The notes under the pieces: model-generated
Told to the model about the DNA's origin: nothing
What the model saw: only the letters and a program-made list of their open reading frames with translations
Databases searched by the model: none
Part shown: piece by piece, positions 1 to 8,890 of the stretch
Layout: every line of letters begins with the position of its first letter
Numbering within the stretch: position 1 is the first letter of the stretch
NCBI GenBank assembly: GCA_017430835.1
Contig: JAFRMD010000036.1
Span: forward strand, 1 to 35,459
Direction: 5' to 3'
Source: Methanosphaera sp.
Lineage (GTDB): Archaea > Methanobacteriota > Methanobacteria > Methanobacteriales > Methanobacteriaceae
DNA length: 35,459 nt
Program-made: the position numbers and the translations under genes

Positions 1-489
1 AATTAGTGAATCCTGTTCCATCTAAACTAAAGTAACATTCAGATACGGGGGAAGTGTTGTAAAAGTAATGTGTTTATTTGATTTAATTTTTTAACGGGTA
101 ATTTTTTAAAGAATTTTTGGATAATTGTATAATGGAGGATTGTTTTAAGCTTTAAAGCCTTTTATAATTTAGTAGATATCTTTAAATTTTCTATCGTATT
201 CCTATAATCGTATTTATTATATATTTTGTATGCTAAAATTGCAAATAATTGGGGTTGTATGTATTTTTGTTTAGAATATTGTGAAGAATACTTTTTAAAT
301 GTTAATTTAGCATAATTATATGCAGTTAAAACAAAAATCTAACATCATGTTACCAGTTAAATCAACTTTTTCAATTTTTGATAATTGATATAAAGAAGGG
401 GTTTCATGTCTTGCCATTCCAAAATCGAAAAGTTTAAGTTGTCTAGAATGCATATAATTATTTATAGAATAGATATTTCTGGTTTGCAT
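1..489 (-). pseudogene. Decayed DDE transposase, N-terminal part, truncated by window edge
   Basis: Read on the minus strand from an ATG at 489, the first 57 codons are open (to 316) and contain a stretch like NYMHSRQLKLFDFG. In other frames the protein continues with pieces such as KYSSQYSKQKYIQPQLF, LAYKIYNKYDYRNTIENL and, near the window edge, FSLDGTGFTN, which looks like the first catalytic Asp region of an IS4-like DDE transposase. Several frameshifts and stops separate the pieces, so this is a dead insertion-sequence gene whose C-terminal part lies outside the window. The order and spacing of the pieces fit one protein. The family assignment is recognition only; the decay is plain. Confidence 0.7.
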
Positions 490-568
490 AATAATACCTA
501 TCCTATTTTTATTATAAATACTTGTTCTTTCATGTATTACTTTTATAACTAATATTATTCTTTAAAAT

Positions 569-614
569 CATGTTTACACTTGCTTCAAGTGTAACATGTA
601 AATTTCAAGTGTAA
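569..614. repeat. Hairpin with three copies of CAAGTGTAA
   Basis: CATGTTTACACTTG (569-582) and CAAGTGTAACATG (586-598) form a 13-bp stem with one bulged T and a three-base loop. A further direct copy of CAAGTGTAA lies at 606-614. It sits between the decayed transposase and the convergent-side end of the M50 gene, in DNA with no gene (490-731). It could be the end of the dead insertion sequence, an operator, or part of a terminator for the minus-strand M50 gene; the last is weaker because no long T run follows. Confidence 0.5.
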
Positions 615-731
615 AATTTATGTATTTTACTATTTTAATTATTTAAAAAAGAGTTTTAAAAATATTTTTTTCATTTCAGTATAGGTTTTCTACAAAGCCA
701 AAAAATAATTAAAAAAATTAAAAGATGGGGT

Positions 732-1355
732 TTAGTGGATATAAGCAGATAGTGTTAATAATCCGGATATTACAATACTTATAAGCCATATCGGTAGGTT
801 CCAACTTATAACCTTAGAACCATCAAGTGGTGGTATTGGAAGTAGGTTAAACAATGCTAGGAAACTGTTGATGTTAAATCCTATCACTGATAAGAAATAT
901 AGATAAACCATCATATCAATGTTGGAAAGTGTGACAAGTGGTTGAATTGATATTTGGATACCTAAGAATATCAACGCTAATATTATATTTACAATAGGCC
1001 CTGCTATTGATATCTTACCGTTTTCCTCCTCGCTTATAATGCCGGTGGGAGAACCAATCATAACGGCTCCGGGTGCAAAGAATAAAAAGCCCATTAAGGC
1101 TGTTACTATTCCCAGCATAAGTCCTTTGTCTGATCTTCTAAACTCTGCATAAAATCCATATTTCTGTGCAACAAATTTATGGCCCAATTCATGCAATATG
1201 AAACCCAATCCTACCGTAATAAATGCTATTGGTATGAATAATAATAATTTATCCACTGTAATGTTGGGTCTACTGTACATAAATGAAATAATCAATGTAA
1301 GAACAATGATTGATATGGATAAGTCTATTTTTTCTTGTTTTGAAAATTTGTTCAT
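732..1355 (-). CDS. Site-2 protease family (M50) membrane metallopeptidase
   Basis: A 207-residue polytopic membrane protein. The zinc-binding motif HELGH lies at residues 55-59 in a hydrophobic segment, and LPIPPLDG near residue 170 supplies the conserved Asp region (N/LPxPPLDG) of M50 intramembrane proteases. Hydrophobic segments lie near residues 12-28, 38-58, 85-103, 115-135, 150-170 and 185-205. Family members cut within or near membrane segments of substrate proteins; the substrate here cannot be told. The ATG is preceded by GGAGAG at good spacing. The gene is divergent from the M24 peptidase gene, with 131 bp between the starts. Length is that of the short archaeal M50 proteins lacking PDZ or CBS domains. 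Confidence 0.88.
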   Translation of the reverse strand: MNKFSKQEKIDLSISIIVLTLIISFMYSRPNITVDKLLLFIPIAFITVGLGFILHELGHKFVAQKYGFYAEFRRSDKGLMLGIVTALMGFLFFAPGAVMIGSPTGIISEEENGKISIAGPIVNIILALIFLGIQISIQPLVTLSNIDMMVYLYFLSVIGFNINSFLALFNLLPIPPLDGSKVISWNLPIWLISIVISGLLTLSAYIH

Positions 1356-1486
1356 TTAATTTTCTCTCCGTTTATTATTATCATTAATATTATTGTATAT
1401 GGATATTTATATATTTATTAGTTTAAATAAGTATTAATGATGATTAGCATATTTCTAACAGTAAAGTAAATAGGCTGTGACTACTT

Positions 1487-2488
1487 ATGAAAAATAACGA
1501 ATTAATAACAAAATTAAATGAAGACAACATAGATTCAATGTTTGTATATAAGCCAGAAAACATCAAATACATAAGTGATTTTTATCCATCAAGCTTCGCA
1601 TATTTAATCATAACTGATGAACCAGTATTATACGTAAACAGTATAGACAAGGAGGATGCTTCAAACGTATCCCAGGTTGAAGTAAGGGATGTTAAGAAAC
1701 TAAGCCAAATCAAAGAGGAACTAACAGGTAAGATAGCCGTTGAAGAGTCACTTGAGTTTTCCATGGCAAAGTATTTGAGTGACAATTTGAATGACTTAAG
1801 CGTCTCGGGTGTAATCGAGGATTTAAGAAAGACAAAGACTGATGAGGAAATCACCAGGATTAAAAATTCAATAGCAATAGCCGAAAATGCCATAGGAGAA
1901 ATTGACTTTACAAGTACTGAAAAGTATGCGGCTGCCACGCTTGAGTTTGACATGACAATCAACGGCTCCATAAAACCGGCATTTGATACAATCGTTGCAT
2001 CAGGTAAACGTTCAAGCATGCCTCATTCTCTCACCTCAATGAATCGCGTTGAAACCCCTATCGTTGTTGATTGGGGAGCGAAATATGATCATTATTGCTC
2101 TGATATAACAAGAACATTCATTGACAGCGAACGTCAGGAGGAAATATGGAATATTGTATTGGAAGCTCAAACGGCCGCTATAAAAACAATAAGTCCAGGT
2201 GTTGAAATATCCGAGGTTGATAAGGCTGCACGGGATGTCATAACGGAGTATGGTTATGGCGAATACTTCATTCACAGTACCGGTCATGGATTCGGATTGG
2301 ACATTCATGAAAATCCTAATGTTTCCAAGAATTCCAAGGGTGTTCTTGAAGAGAATATGGTTATCACAGCCGAACCGGGTATTTATATTCCAGGGGAGTT
2401 CGGTGTCCGAATCGAAGATGATATTCTTGTTAAAAAGAATCCTAAACAGTTAACTACCTTGGATAAGAAGTTGGACTTCTTGTTGTAG
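1487..2488 (+). CDS. M24 family metallopeptidase, Xaa-Pro aminopeptidase/dipeptidase-like
   Basis: A 333-residue protein with an N-terminal creatinase-like domain (about 1-115) and a C-terminal pita-bread M24 domain. All five expected metal ligands are visible: D195 in VVDWGAKY, D206 in CSDITRTF, H267 in HSTGHGFG, E296 in TAEPGIY and E310 in VRIEDD. Such enzymes remove or split N-terminal Xaa-Pro residues in the cytoplasm during peptide turnover. The length matches short archaeal Xaa-Pro dipeptidases. The start is the first ATG after the divergent promoter region; a GGCTGTGACT stretch upstream is only a weak ribosome binding site. Two T tracts directly follow the stop. Specificity for prolyl dipeptides against longer peptides cannot be decided from sequence. 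Confidence 0.9.
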   Translation: MKNNELITKLNEDNIDSMFVYKPENIKYISDFYPSSFAYLIITDEPVLYVNSIDKEDASNVSQVEVRDVKKLSQIKEELTGKIAVEESLEFSMAKYLSDNLNDLSVSGVIEDLRKTKTDEEITRIKNSIAIAENAIGEIDFTSTEKYAAATLEFDMTINGSIKPAFDTIVASGKRSSMPHSLTSMNRVETPIVVDWGAKYDHYCSDITRTFIDSERQEEIWNIVLEAQTAAIKTISPGVEISEVDKAARDVITEYGYGEYFIHSTGHGFGLDIHENPNVSKNSKGVLEENMVITAEPGIYIPGEFGVRIEDDILVKKNPKQLTTLDKKLDFLL

Positions 2489-2494
2489 CCTTCC

Positions 2495-2509
2495 TTTTTT
2501 TACTTTTTT
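2495..2509 (+). terminator. Oligo-T terminator after the M24 peptidase
   Basis: Runs of seven and six T residues lie within 20 bases of the stop codon, the usual archaeal intrinsic termination signal. No hairpin is visible. Confidence 0.55.
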
Positions 2510-2521
2510 CCCAATGCTATC

Positions 2522-2880
2522 TTTTATGAATATTTTAGCCGTTTTAATGCAGATATATTCAATAATATTACAAATAACATGTGTTCTAAAATATATAAAA
2601 CAAATAGAAATCCAATTAAGATGTTTTTAGTGGATGCAACACCTAAAAGTAGATATAAATACAGTTAAAAAACATGTTTCTAAAGAAGAATTAGCTAAAT
2701 TAAACCTCAAATAGGGATTTTCAAAAACAAAACTACATTACATGGGATTTAAAGTAACAGTAATCCTATTAAAGACACATTACGTTCAATATCAATCATC
2801 ATACATCCAGGTTCACCTCACAGGAAAACAACAGTGCCAAACGATTGTATAAAATAGATGACTATACTCCACATCGCTTA
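2522..2880 (+). pseudogene. Decayed transposase fragment (middle part)
   Basis: Frame one reads FYEYFSRFNADIFNNITNN and then MFLVDATPKSRYKYS before a stop. A second frame continues with VDINTVKKHVSKEELAKLN and HYMGFKVTVILLK, and later frames give SIIIHPGSPH and AKRLYKIDDYTPHRL. Together these read as one DDE transposase with VDAT as the likely first catalytic Asp region, interrupted by at least three frameshifts or stops. It ends at about 2880 without a C-terminus. A C-terminal transposase remnant in the same orientation starts near 4901, beyond the ATPase gene, and may be the rest of it. DNA from 2881 to 3146 is AT-rich with nothing recognised. Confidence 0.6.
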
Positions 2881-3146
2881 AACTTTTTTAATTAATTAGT
2901 TCTGTAAAAATCAATTTGTACAAACTAAATTAATCTATAACTATTATAATCAATATTAACTTTTGTTTCTTTATTTTATAACTTAACTATACCCTTCTTT
3001 ATTTCATTAAATAGTTTTTTTTCACATGCGTTACTTCTTATGGTTGATTATATTTATAAACTGTATATTTGTAGTCGGAATATTACAATATGCTCTTTAG
3101 GTAACTTGTCTACCTAAAGAAAAAATACTTTTACTTCTAATAAAAC

Positions 3147-4595
3147 TTATGCTAATGAAAAAGTAACTAATGGAATATAGATAATATTTTCCTCTTTAAC
3201 TATTTGATTCGTTGTATTGGAAATTATTATACCATAATCTGAATTATAGTTGTTTATAGCTTTTATTATTTGTTTTTTATTTTTTTTACCTATTCCTACC
3301 TCTATTGGTATTATTTTTCCATTCATTGTAGTTATGATAAAATCAACACCACCTTTTTTAGAATCATAGGAAATACCATATTTGTTATTACAAACATTTT
3401 TTAGTCTGTATAATGTTGAAGCTACCAGATTTTCAGTTAGTATTCCAAGATATTGTCGCGGATCTCTTGATAAATCGCCATTGTCAATGAAAAAAGATGC
3501 TTTTATCTGGGTAGATAAGAAGTAATATTCTGAAGATGTACGTATTTTTTTTGATGGTGATCCAAAAGCATCAACAGAGAATAATAACTGTGTTTTTTCA
3601 AGAATTTTTAATAGGTTTTCTACACTGGATTTTGATATATTCAAAATGTTTGCCAACTTATTTAAAGATATATCACCAGGTTTTTGTGTAGCTAGCAACG
3701 TTACCAGTTTATAAGTGGATAAACGTAAGGTGCTTGTGATTGATGAAAGAATATCCATATCTTTTTCAATAATCTTATCCACTATATCAGTTGTTTTTTT
3801 GATATTATCAAATTTATTTTGTCTAATTGTTAGTGGCAAATCACCGTATTGAAGAAAATCTATCCATTCATTGTCAATGTTTCTTTTTAGATTTAGTAAA
3901 TCATTCATTTGAATTTCTTTTTCATGTCTTGTAACTGTATTTATTTCTCCTGTAAGGATAGTATTCATTATTTCATGAGTAAATTCAGTACTTATATTAT
4001 AATCATATTTTAAATTTAAATATTCTCTAAAATTCATAGGATATAATTGTTTTTTTATTGCTCTTCTACTGGAATCAGCACTAATTTCAAGGTTTAATGC
4101 ATTAGACCCCGTGAATATCATGAAAACATTTGAATTTTCATCATATAATATTTTTCCGATTAAATCCCAATCATCAACATACTGTGATTCATCAACAAAA
4201 ATAAACAAAGGAGTACTTGTTAAGTAATATTCATCATTTATCTGTTTTAGAAAAATATCTAAAAAAGACAATAATTCAAAGTCAGGATTGCGTTTTAATC
4301 TATCCAGGTCAAGAAACAGGATTCTGTTTTTTTCAATATTCTTTTCGTTGCATAAATAGGTATACAATTGATATAATATTGTTGTTTTTCCAACTCCCCT
4401 TATGCCGGGAATAATAAAATAACGATTAACATTACATTCTTCAATGAATTTATCAATATAACTTTTTAATTCCAGACATAGTTGACGTTCCTTAAGAAAA
4501 ACATAATTGTTTTTTAGATTGTTTTCAATCATTTTTGGATTATTTACTATTAAATTATTTAAAAAACTTCTTTTTTCCAGTTCATCCATTGACAT
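3147..4595 (-). CDS. ATP-binding protein, AAA domain with DUF4143-like C-terminus
   Basis: A 482-residue protein. A P-loop PGIRGVGKTT lies near residues 63-72 and a Walker B stretch LFIFVDESQY near residue 130, followed by a sensor-like IFTGSNAL. A winged-helix-like segment (SLNKLANILNISKSSVENLL) lies in the middle, and the C-terminus has a restriction-like core, KKGGVDFII followed by IPIEVG, as in DUF4143 proteins. This family is common as many paralogues in archaea and anaerobic bacteria; its function is not known. ATG at 4595 is preferred over the TTG one codon upstream because GAGGAGG lies eight bases before it. The gene lies between two transposase remnants that point the other way, which suggests it came with or into mobile DNA. 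Confidence 0.85.
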   Translation of the reverse strand: MSMDELEKRSFLNNLIVNNPKMIENNLKNNYVFLKERQLCLELKSYIDKFIEECNVNRYFIIPGIRGVGKTTILYQLYTYLCNEKNIEKNRILFLDLDRLKRNPDFELLSFLDIFLKQINDEYYLTSTPLFIFVDESQYVDDWDLIGKILYDENSNVFMIFTGSNALNLEISADSSRRAIKKQLYPMNFREYLNLKYDYNISTEFTHEIMNTILTGEINTVTRHEKEIQMNDLLNLKRNIDNEWIDFLQYGDLPLTIRQNKFDNIKKTTDIVDKIIEKDMDILSSITSTLRLSTYKLVTLLATQKPGDISLNKLANILNISKSSVENLLKILEKTQLLFSVDAFGSPSKKIRTSSEYYFLSTQIKASFFIDNGDLSRDPRQYLGILTENLVASTLYRLKNVCNNKYGISYDSKKGGVDFIITTMNGKIIPIEVGIGKKNKKQIIKAINNYNSDYGIIISNTTNQIVKEENIIYIPLVTFSLA

Positions 4596-4900
4596 CAAAT
4601 AATCCTCCTCAAATTTTTAATAATTAATTATATATTTGTATAATATATTATATAAAATAAACAGATTTTAAATAAATATAAATACAAAACAATATTTATC
4701 TTTCCAAAAAAAAATACAAAAATACACGAAGAATTATAATTTAAATTATGAAAAATAAATTACAGTTCTTCATTTATGGAAATAGTTAATTTCATAAGTT
4801 TCTGCATTCAAATGAATAAACCCTAAATTTTAAATAATTGCAATATATAATCAATAAAATTAAAGCTTAAATAAAATACAGAATTGAAATGAATTAAAAC
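4596..4900. other. AT-rich intergenic stretch upstream of the ATPase gene
   Basis: It holds the minus-strand promoter of the ATPase gene: a ribosome binding site at about 4604-4610 and TATA-like sequence around 4625-4655. Otherwise nothing is recognised. Confidence 0.4.
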
Positions 4901-5126
4901 CAGTATGCGGATTAATAGAAGACTTTTTCAAAGTAGCCAAAGATGCATTTGGATTAGATACATTTCATAAATATATAACAGAATCAATAAGCAAAAGCAT
5001 TTACATATGCTTATTATTAACAACAATCTGCATACATCAAGTATTCATGACAAAAACAAAAATACAGCAATTATCCGAAAAACATAGAAGGACGACCATC
5101 AATAGAACACATAAGAAAAAATTAAA
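4901..5126 (+). pseudogene. C-terminal transposase remnant
   Basis: An open stretch reads VCGLIEDFFKVAKDAFGLDT, then FHKYITESISKSIYICLL and HQVFMTKTKIQQLSE, which looks like the C-terminal end of an IS4/IS5-type DDE transposase, with the catalytic Glu presumably in CGLIEDFFK. There is no upstream catalytic part. A short further open stretch at about 5148-5282 ending in LSSLLKNLKNKYFT may belong to the same relic. The rest of 5127-5437 is AT-rich with no recognisable gene. It may be the missing end of the fragment at 2522-2880. Confidence 0.55.
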
Positions 5127-5437
5127 CTAAAAAATCAGAGAATAATATAAATACATCTGTACCCCAGACAACAAAGTAAACATCAATCTTGGATTATCAA
5201 AAAGACAAACAAAAAAACATTATTTGACTATTGATAAATTGAGTAGCCTTCTCAAAAATTTAAAAAACAAATATTTCACTTAAAAACTACCTTAACTTGA
5301 CAGCATTGCTTTTATTCAATCAATTTATTATATATTGTTTTACAATAATGTAACTATACTTGTAATTGTTCTATGATTTTATTATATTATTGAAAATTAT
5401 TTAAATAATAACAGTCATAATTAATAGTAATAACATT

Positions 5438-6358
5438 ATGTATATGGAAATTATTAAAAAAACAAATGAATTAATACGAAAATTAATATCCGAAGATGAC
5501 CTGGAGTATATGCAGGATATATTAATCCAATTGAAAATTTACCACCAGATAACAGATATTCTTACATATATCCTATTGGTTACATTAATTGTCTTTCTAT
5601 TATTGTTTTTAATCTCGTTGATATTCGGAGTATCGGTCTTTATAGTGCTACTGTCAACATTGCCCGTGATGCTTTTTATCAACTACCTAGTATATAAAAA
5701 GCAAAAACGATTAGATTCAATAGAAGAGGACTTGCCCGATTACCTGTTACAGGTTGCATCACTATTAAATGCAGGTATGGCACTTGAATCATCCTTTGAT
5801 GAAATATCAAAAAATATGGACGGATACCTGAATGATGAAATCAAAAGGGCATTGATAGAAATCAGGATGGGAAAAACATTCAATGATGCATTCATGGATA
5901 TTGCAGATAGGTGTGATTCATATAATCTGAACAAGGCAATACAAATAATAATAAACACAAAGCAAAGCGGTGGAAATCTGTCTGAAATACTGATGGTTAT
6001 GGCCGATGATATCAAGCAAACACAACTATTAAAAAGGAATAAAAAAACTAGTGTAATGATGTCAGTCATGTTTCTATTGGTCTCAGCCATCATAGCCACA
6101 CCATTTTCCTTTGCAACAATACAGATATACACCATCTTTTTGGAATCGGTGGGAAGAACAAATTCCCTGATTGATGTAATACCAATAGCCAGCAACGGTT
6201 ATATAATAATACATTCGTTATTGGTCAGCATATTGATAGCAGTTGTAATGGAATCAAATTATAAAAAATGTATAAAGTGGATTGTGATAATACTGCCCTC
6301 ATCCATGGCGGTATTTTATTTTTCAAAAATGCTAATTGGAACGATATTGGGAATTTAA
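5438..6358 (+). CDS. Type II secretion/pilus assembly F family membrane protein (TadC/FlaJ-like)
   Basis: A 306-residue membrane protein with the T2SSF arrangement: a hydrophobic pair near residues 38-88, a cytoplasmic helical domain containing LPDYLLQVASLLNAGMALE and GGNLSEILMVMADDI, and two or three more hydrophobic segments between 205 and 303. This is the inner-membrane platform of an archaeal type IV pilus or related secretion machine, on which a GspE-type ATPase acts. That ATPase is not in this window. The class III signal-peptide pilin follows 12 bases after the stop, so the two are probably co-transcribed. No ribosome binding site is visible before the ATG and a second ATG lies at codon 3, so the message may be nearly leaderless. 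Confidence 0.85.
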   Translation: MYMEIIKKTNELIRKLISEDDLEYMQDILIQLKIYHQITDILTYILLVTLIVFLLLFLISLIFGVSVFIVLLSTLPVMLFINYLVYKKQKRLDSIEEDLPDYLLQVASLLNAGMALESSFDEISKNMDGYLNDEIKRALIEIRMGKTFNDAFMDIADRCDSYNLNKAIQIIINTKQSGGNLSEILMVMADDIKQTQLLKRNKKTSVMMSVMFLLVSAIIATPFSFATIQIYTIFLESVGRTNSLIDVIPIASNGYIIIHSLLVSILIAVVMESNYKKCIKWIVIILPSSMAVFYFSKMLIGTILGI

Positions 6359-6370
6359 TGGTGAAATAAA

Positions 6371-6565
6371 ATGTCTGATTTTTATTATGAAAATAAAGCA
6401 CAGGTATCTGCGGAGTTTATATTACTGATTGCAGGATTAATGCTAATAGTATTATTTGCCATGCATATCTATCAGCAATATCTAAGTGATTTGGCCAATC
6501 AAATAAATGATACCGAGTTAAATGAGCTGATTGATAAGATAGACAGTTTAAATGAGTACGTCTAA
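6371..6565 (+). CDS. Class III signal peptide (pilin-like) protein
   Basis: A 64-residue protein. Its N-terminus carries KAQVSAEFILLIAGLMLIV: a basic residue, then the QxSxEF core that starts the hydrophobic helix of class III (DUF361) archaeal pilins. Processing by an EppA-type peptidase is expected just before the Gln. The rest is a short acidic helix. A GGTGA ribosome binding site in TGGTGAAATAAAATG overlaps the end of the upstream F-family gene, which shows translational closeness. It is a likely subunit or minor subunit of the pilus built by that platform protein. Such short genes are often left unannotated. Confidence 0.8.
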   Translation: MSDFYYENKAQVSAEFILLIAGLMLIVLFAMHIYQQYLSDLANQINDTELNELIDKIDSLNEYV

Positions 6566-6623
6566 TGGTTAAATGTCAATTGAACCGTATATTATAAGAA
6601 AAAATTGAGGTGAGGATGATGTT

Positions 6624-7349
6624 CTAATCTTTAATGTATGCATCAACCAGGTTTCTTGTTTCATTAAATGCATTAACATCGATGTGTTTTGGAAGACTTC
6701 CCAATTCGCCTTCAACGTCCTTAAGAATTCCTTCTCCCGCACCTAAAAACATGCCCTCACTGGCAATTCCCATAAATTCTGATGGTGGAAGTAGACTAAC
6801 GGCTACATGGTCATTATCCTTAACGGTCAAATCATTGGTTATGACGGTTATTGCACGTTTTCCCAGATTTACATTACATACCATCAGATTATCGGTTTTC
6901 TGGTGTTTGCTTACACTGACAAGTTCTCCCACTACAATATCCACACCAATTACGGGATCATCTATTTCTCCCAACATCAATCTATCAGGCAAACCCCTTA
7001 TTGTATTGAAAAAGAACTTCATTTTAGATAATGGTAAATCCAGCTTTTCACGTTCTTGTCTGTTTAATTCAGACTGGAATTTCTTTGCATAATCCTCTCC
7101 ACCAAGATTTTCAATAATCTCATCCACGCTTTTTAATAGATTTTCCATCTGGGGAGTTTTGGCTAACTCTTGTGGGCTAACATATGAATAGTATAACGTT
7201 TGAATATCCGGATTCATATTCTTAGCAATTAATCTTACCTGTTTCTTATTCCATGAACCCCTGAGGTTGGAACCTTCAACTACTCTTATAAAATCCTCTA
7301 CGGCTTTTTCAGCTACTTTTAATCTATAATCCTTACTAGTATCCCACAT
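6624..7349 (-). CDS. tRNA-binding (EMAP II/MetRS-beta-like) domain protein
   Basis: A 241-residue protein. The first 120 residues are helical and charged. The C-terminal half, from about residue 130, is an OB-fold tRNA-binding domain (VVGELVSVSKHQKTDNLMVC, then GIASEGMFLG), as found in the Arc1p/EMAP II family and at the C-terminus of methionyl-tRNA synthetases. Homologues of this two-part architecture occur in methanogens as free-standing proteins; a role in delivering or holding tRNA is inferred. It is convergent with the pilin gene and has its own promoter region at 7350-7649. No unusual features. Confidence 0.8.
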   Translation of the reverse strand: MWDTSKDYRLKVAEKAVEDFIRVVEGSNLRGSWNKKQVRLIAKNMNPDIQTLYYSYVSPQELAKTPQMENLLKSVDEIIENLGGEDYAKKFQSELNRQEREKLDLPLSKMKFFFNTIRGLPDRLMLGEIDDPVIGVDIVVGELVSVSKHQKTDNLMVCNVNLGKRAITVITNDLTVKDNDHVAVSLLPPSEFMGIASEGMFLGAGEGILKDVEGELGSLPKHIDVNAFNETRNLVDAYIKD

Positions 7350-7649
7350 ATTATCGTCCTTGATTGTTCATTTAATATAATATATTTATTCGCTTATTTT
7401 TCATTGTTATGTATATTATTTTTAATTTAAATCATATATTATTTTCTGGTTGGTGAAATTCAATTAAAGTCTATCTTTTTTTTGGATTGAAAATATCAAG
7501 GTAATTATTATATATTATGTAAAATATATATTATCTGTAATAGAACTTTATAAATTAAAAGTTTCAATTAGGGGATATTGAACCAATAAAATCAGTAATA
7601 GATTATATCTCATTAATTACATTTAAAATAAATAATTCGGTGATAATTT
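7350..7649. promoter_or_regulatory. Divergent intergenic promoter region
   Basis: An AT-rich 300-bp region between divergent genes with TATA-like stretches on both strands (for example around 7510-7530). An inverted repeat with TTTCAAT and ATTGAA arms around AGGGG lies at about 7560-7582, 70 bases before the PRC-barrel start, and could be an operator. No gene was found. Confidence 0.35.
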
Positions 7650-8024
7650 ATGGTAAACTTATCAACATTTTACAACTTAAACGTTTATAACACAGAAGGA
7701 AAATTCATAGGTCAAATATGTGAAGTAGTGCTGAATATTAAAAAAGGAAGAATCTCATTTTTCAAAACAAAAGCTCTAACTCAAAATAAGGCTAGTTTAG
7801 GATTAGGAGATGTGTTAAGAAATCTGCGATTTGAACAGGAAGAAGAAAACTTGAAAGAAGTAAGTACTGAAGGTACTCTCGACATTCCATACGAACTCGT
7901 ATCTGCAGTAGGCGATATCATAATCGTTGATCAAAACAAATTAACACAGTATCAAAATGAATTAAAAGCTAAGGAAGTCAAATCACAACAAGTTAAAAGA
8001 CCTGCACCTACCATTAAAAAGTAA
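7650..8024 (+). CDS. PRC-barrel domain protein
   Basis: A 124-residue protein whose body (about residues 5-100) fits a PRC-barrel: a start like FYNLNVYNTEGKFIGQICEV, then strand-turn-strand segments ending in VGDIIIVDQ. PRC-barrel proteins of this size in archaea bind RNA or ribosome-related partners, or act as small regulators; the role is unknown. The last 25 residues are basic. The GGTGAT ribosome binding site in CGGTGATAATTTATG fixes the start. The aspartate dehydrogenase gene follows after 15 bases, so they form an operon, without an evident functional link. Confidence 0.75.
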   Translation: MVNLSTFYNLNVYNTEGKFIGQICEVVLNIKKGRISFFKTKALTQNKASLGLGDVLRNLRFEQEEENLKEVSTEGTLDIPYELVSAVGDIIIVDQNKLTQYQNELKAKEVKSQQVKRPAPTIKK

Positions 8025-8039
8025 TTTCGGTGTATTTTA

Positions 8040-8810
8040 ATGAAAATAGGTATAATAGGTTGTGGAGCAATAGCATCAGCATTGGTTGATTTTGTAGAAA
8101 AGGGTAAATTGGATGCAAATCTTCATTGTTTTTATGATTTAAGTCCAGAAAATGCTCAAAAATTAGCATCAAGAATAGATGCACAGGTAGCCTCGGATAT
8201 AGATGATTTAATAGAAAAATCTGATTTGATTATGGAGGCGGCATCCCAGCAGGCAGTCATATCAAACATTCCTTATATATTGGAACATAAAAGGGATGTT
8301 GTTATAATGAGTGTGGGTGCATTGATGGATAAAGAATTTCATGACAGGATACAACAATTGGCTAAGGAAAATAACTGTAAAATATATTTACCGACAGGTG
8401 CCATAACTGGTATCGACACGGTCAATGCTGCAAATATGGGTGAAATTACCCATGTATCATTAACCACACGTAAACCGCCTGTATCATTAGGTGTCCAGTT
8501 AGATGATGAGGATGAAAAGGTACTCTTTGAAGGAAAAGCATCAGAGGCAGTTAAATTATTCCCTAAAAATATTAACGTCTCATCCACATTAAGTCTGGCA
8601 TCAGGTATTGACGTTGATGTAAAAATCATTGCGGACTCAAAAATTAAAAACAATACTCATGAAATTCATCTTAAAGGTAGTTTTGGTGAATTAACCACCA
8701 TCACATCAAATGTAAGTAGTAAAAACAATCCAAAAACAAGTGCACTGGCTGCTTACTCTGCTGCCAGTCTCTTAAACAAATTAAATAAAACAATACAAAT
8801 TGGTTCATAG
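8040..8810 (+). CDS. nadX: L-aspartate dehydrogenase
   Basis: A 256-residue cytoplasmic enzyme. The N-terminal Rossmann fold opens with KIGIIGCGAIASALV (GxGxxA at about 7-12), and the C-terminal catalytic domain carries PTGAITGIDTVNAANMGE and THVSLTTRKPP, characteristic of the NadX family. It oxidises L-aspartate to iminoaspartate with NAD(P)+, giving the precursor that quinolinate synthase (NadA) uses in NAD biosynthesis; archaea use it in place of, or together with, NadB. Length is that of the family. GGTG lies before the ATG, 15 bases after the PRC-barrel gene. Confidence in the family is high. Confidence 0.9.
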   Translation: MKIGIIGCGAIASALVDFVEKGKLDANLHCFYDLSPENAQKLASRIDAQVASDIDDLIEKSDLIMEAASQQAVISNIPYILEHKRDVVIMSVGALMDKEFHDRIQQLAKENNCKIYLPTGAITGIDTVNAANMGEITHVSLTTRKPPVSLGVQLDDEDEKVLFEGKASEAVKLFPKNINVSSTLSLASGIDVDVKIIADSKIKNNTHEIHLKGSFGELTTITSNVSSKNNPKTSALAAYSAASLLNKLNKTIQIGS

Positions 8811-8890
8811 ACATAATATATCATAAGATATTTTATTCATTATCACCCAATTTTACTTTTTTCTAAACCACTCTTTTTTCGGTGATTTAC

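Noticed and set aside
1582..2019. 145-codon minus-strand open frame opposite the M24 gene
   Set aside because: It is antisense to a gene with all catalytic ligands, and serine-rich as shadows usually are.
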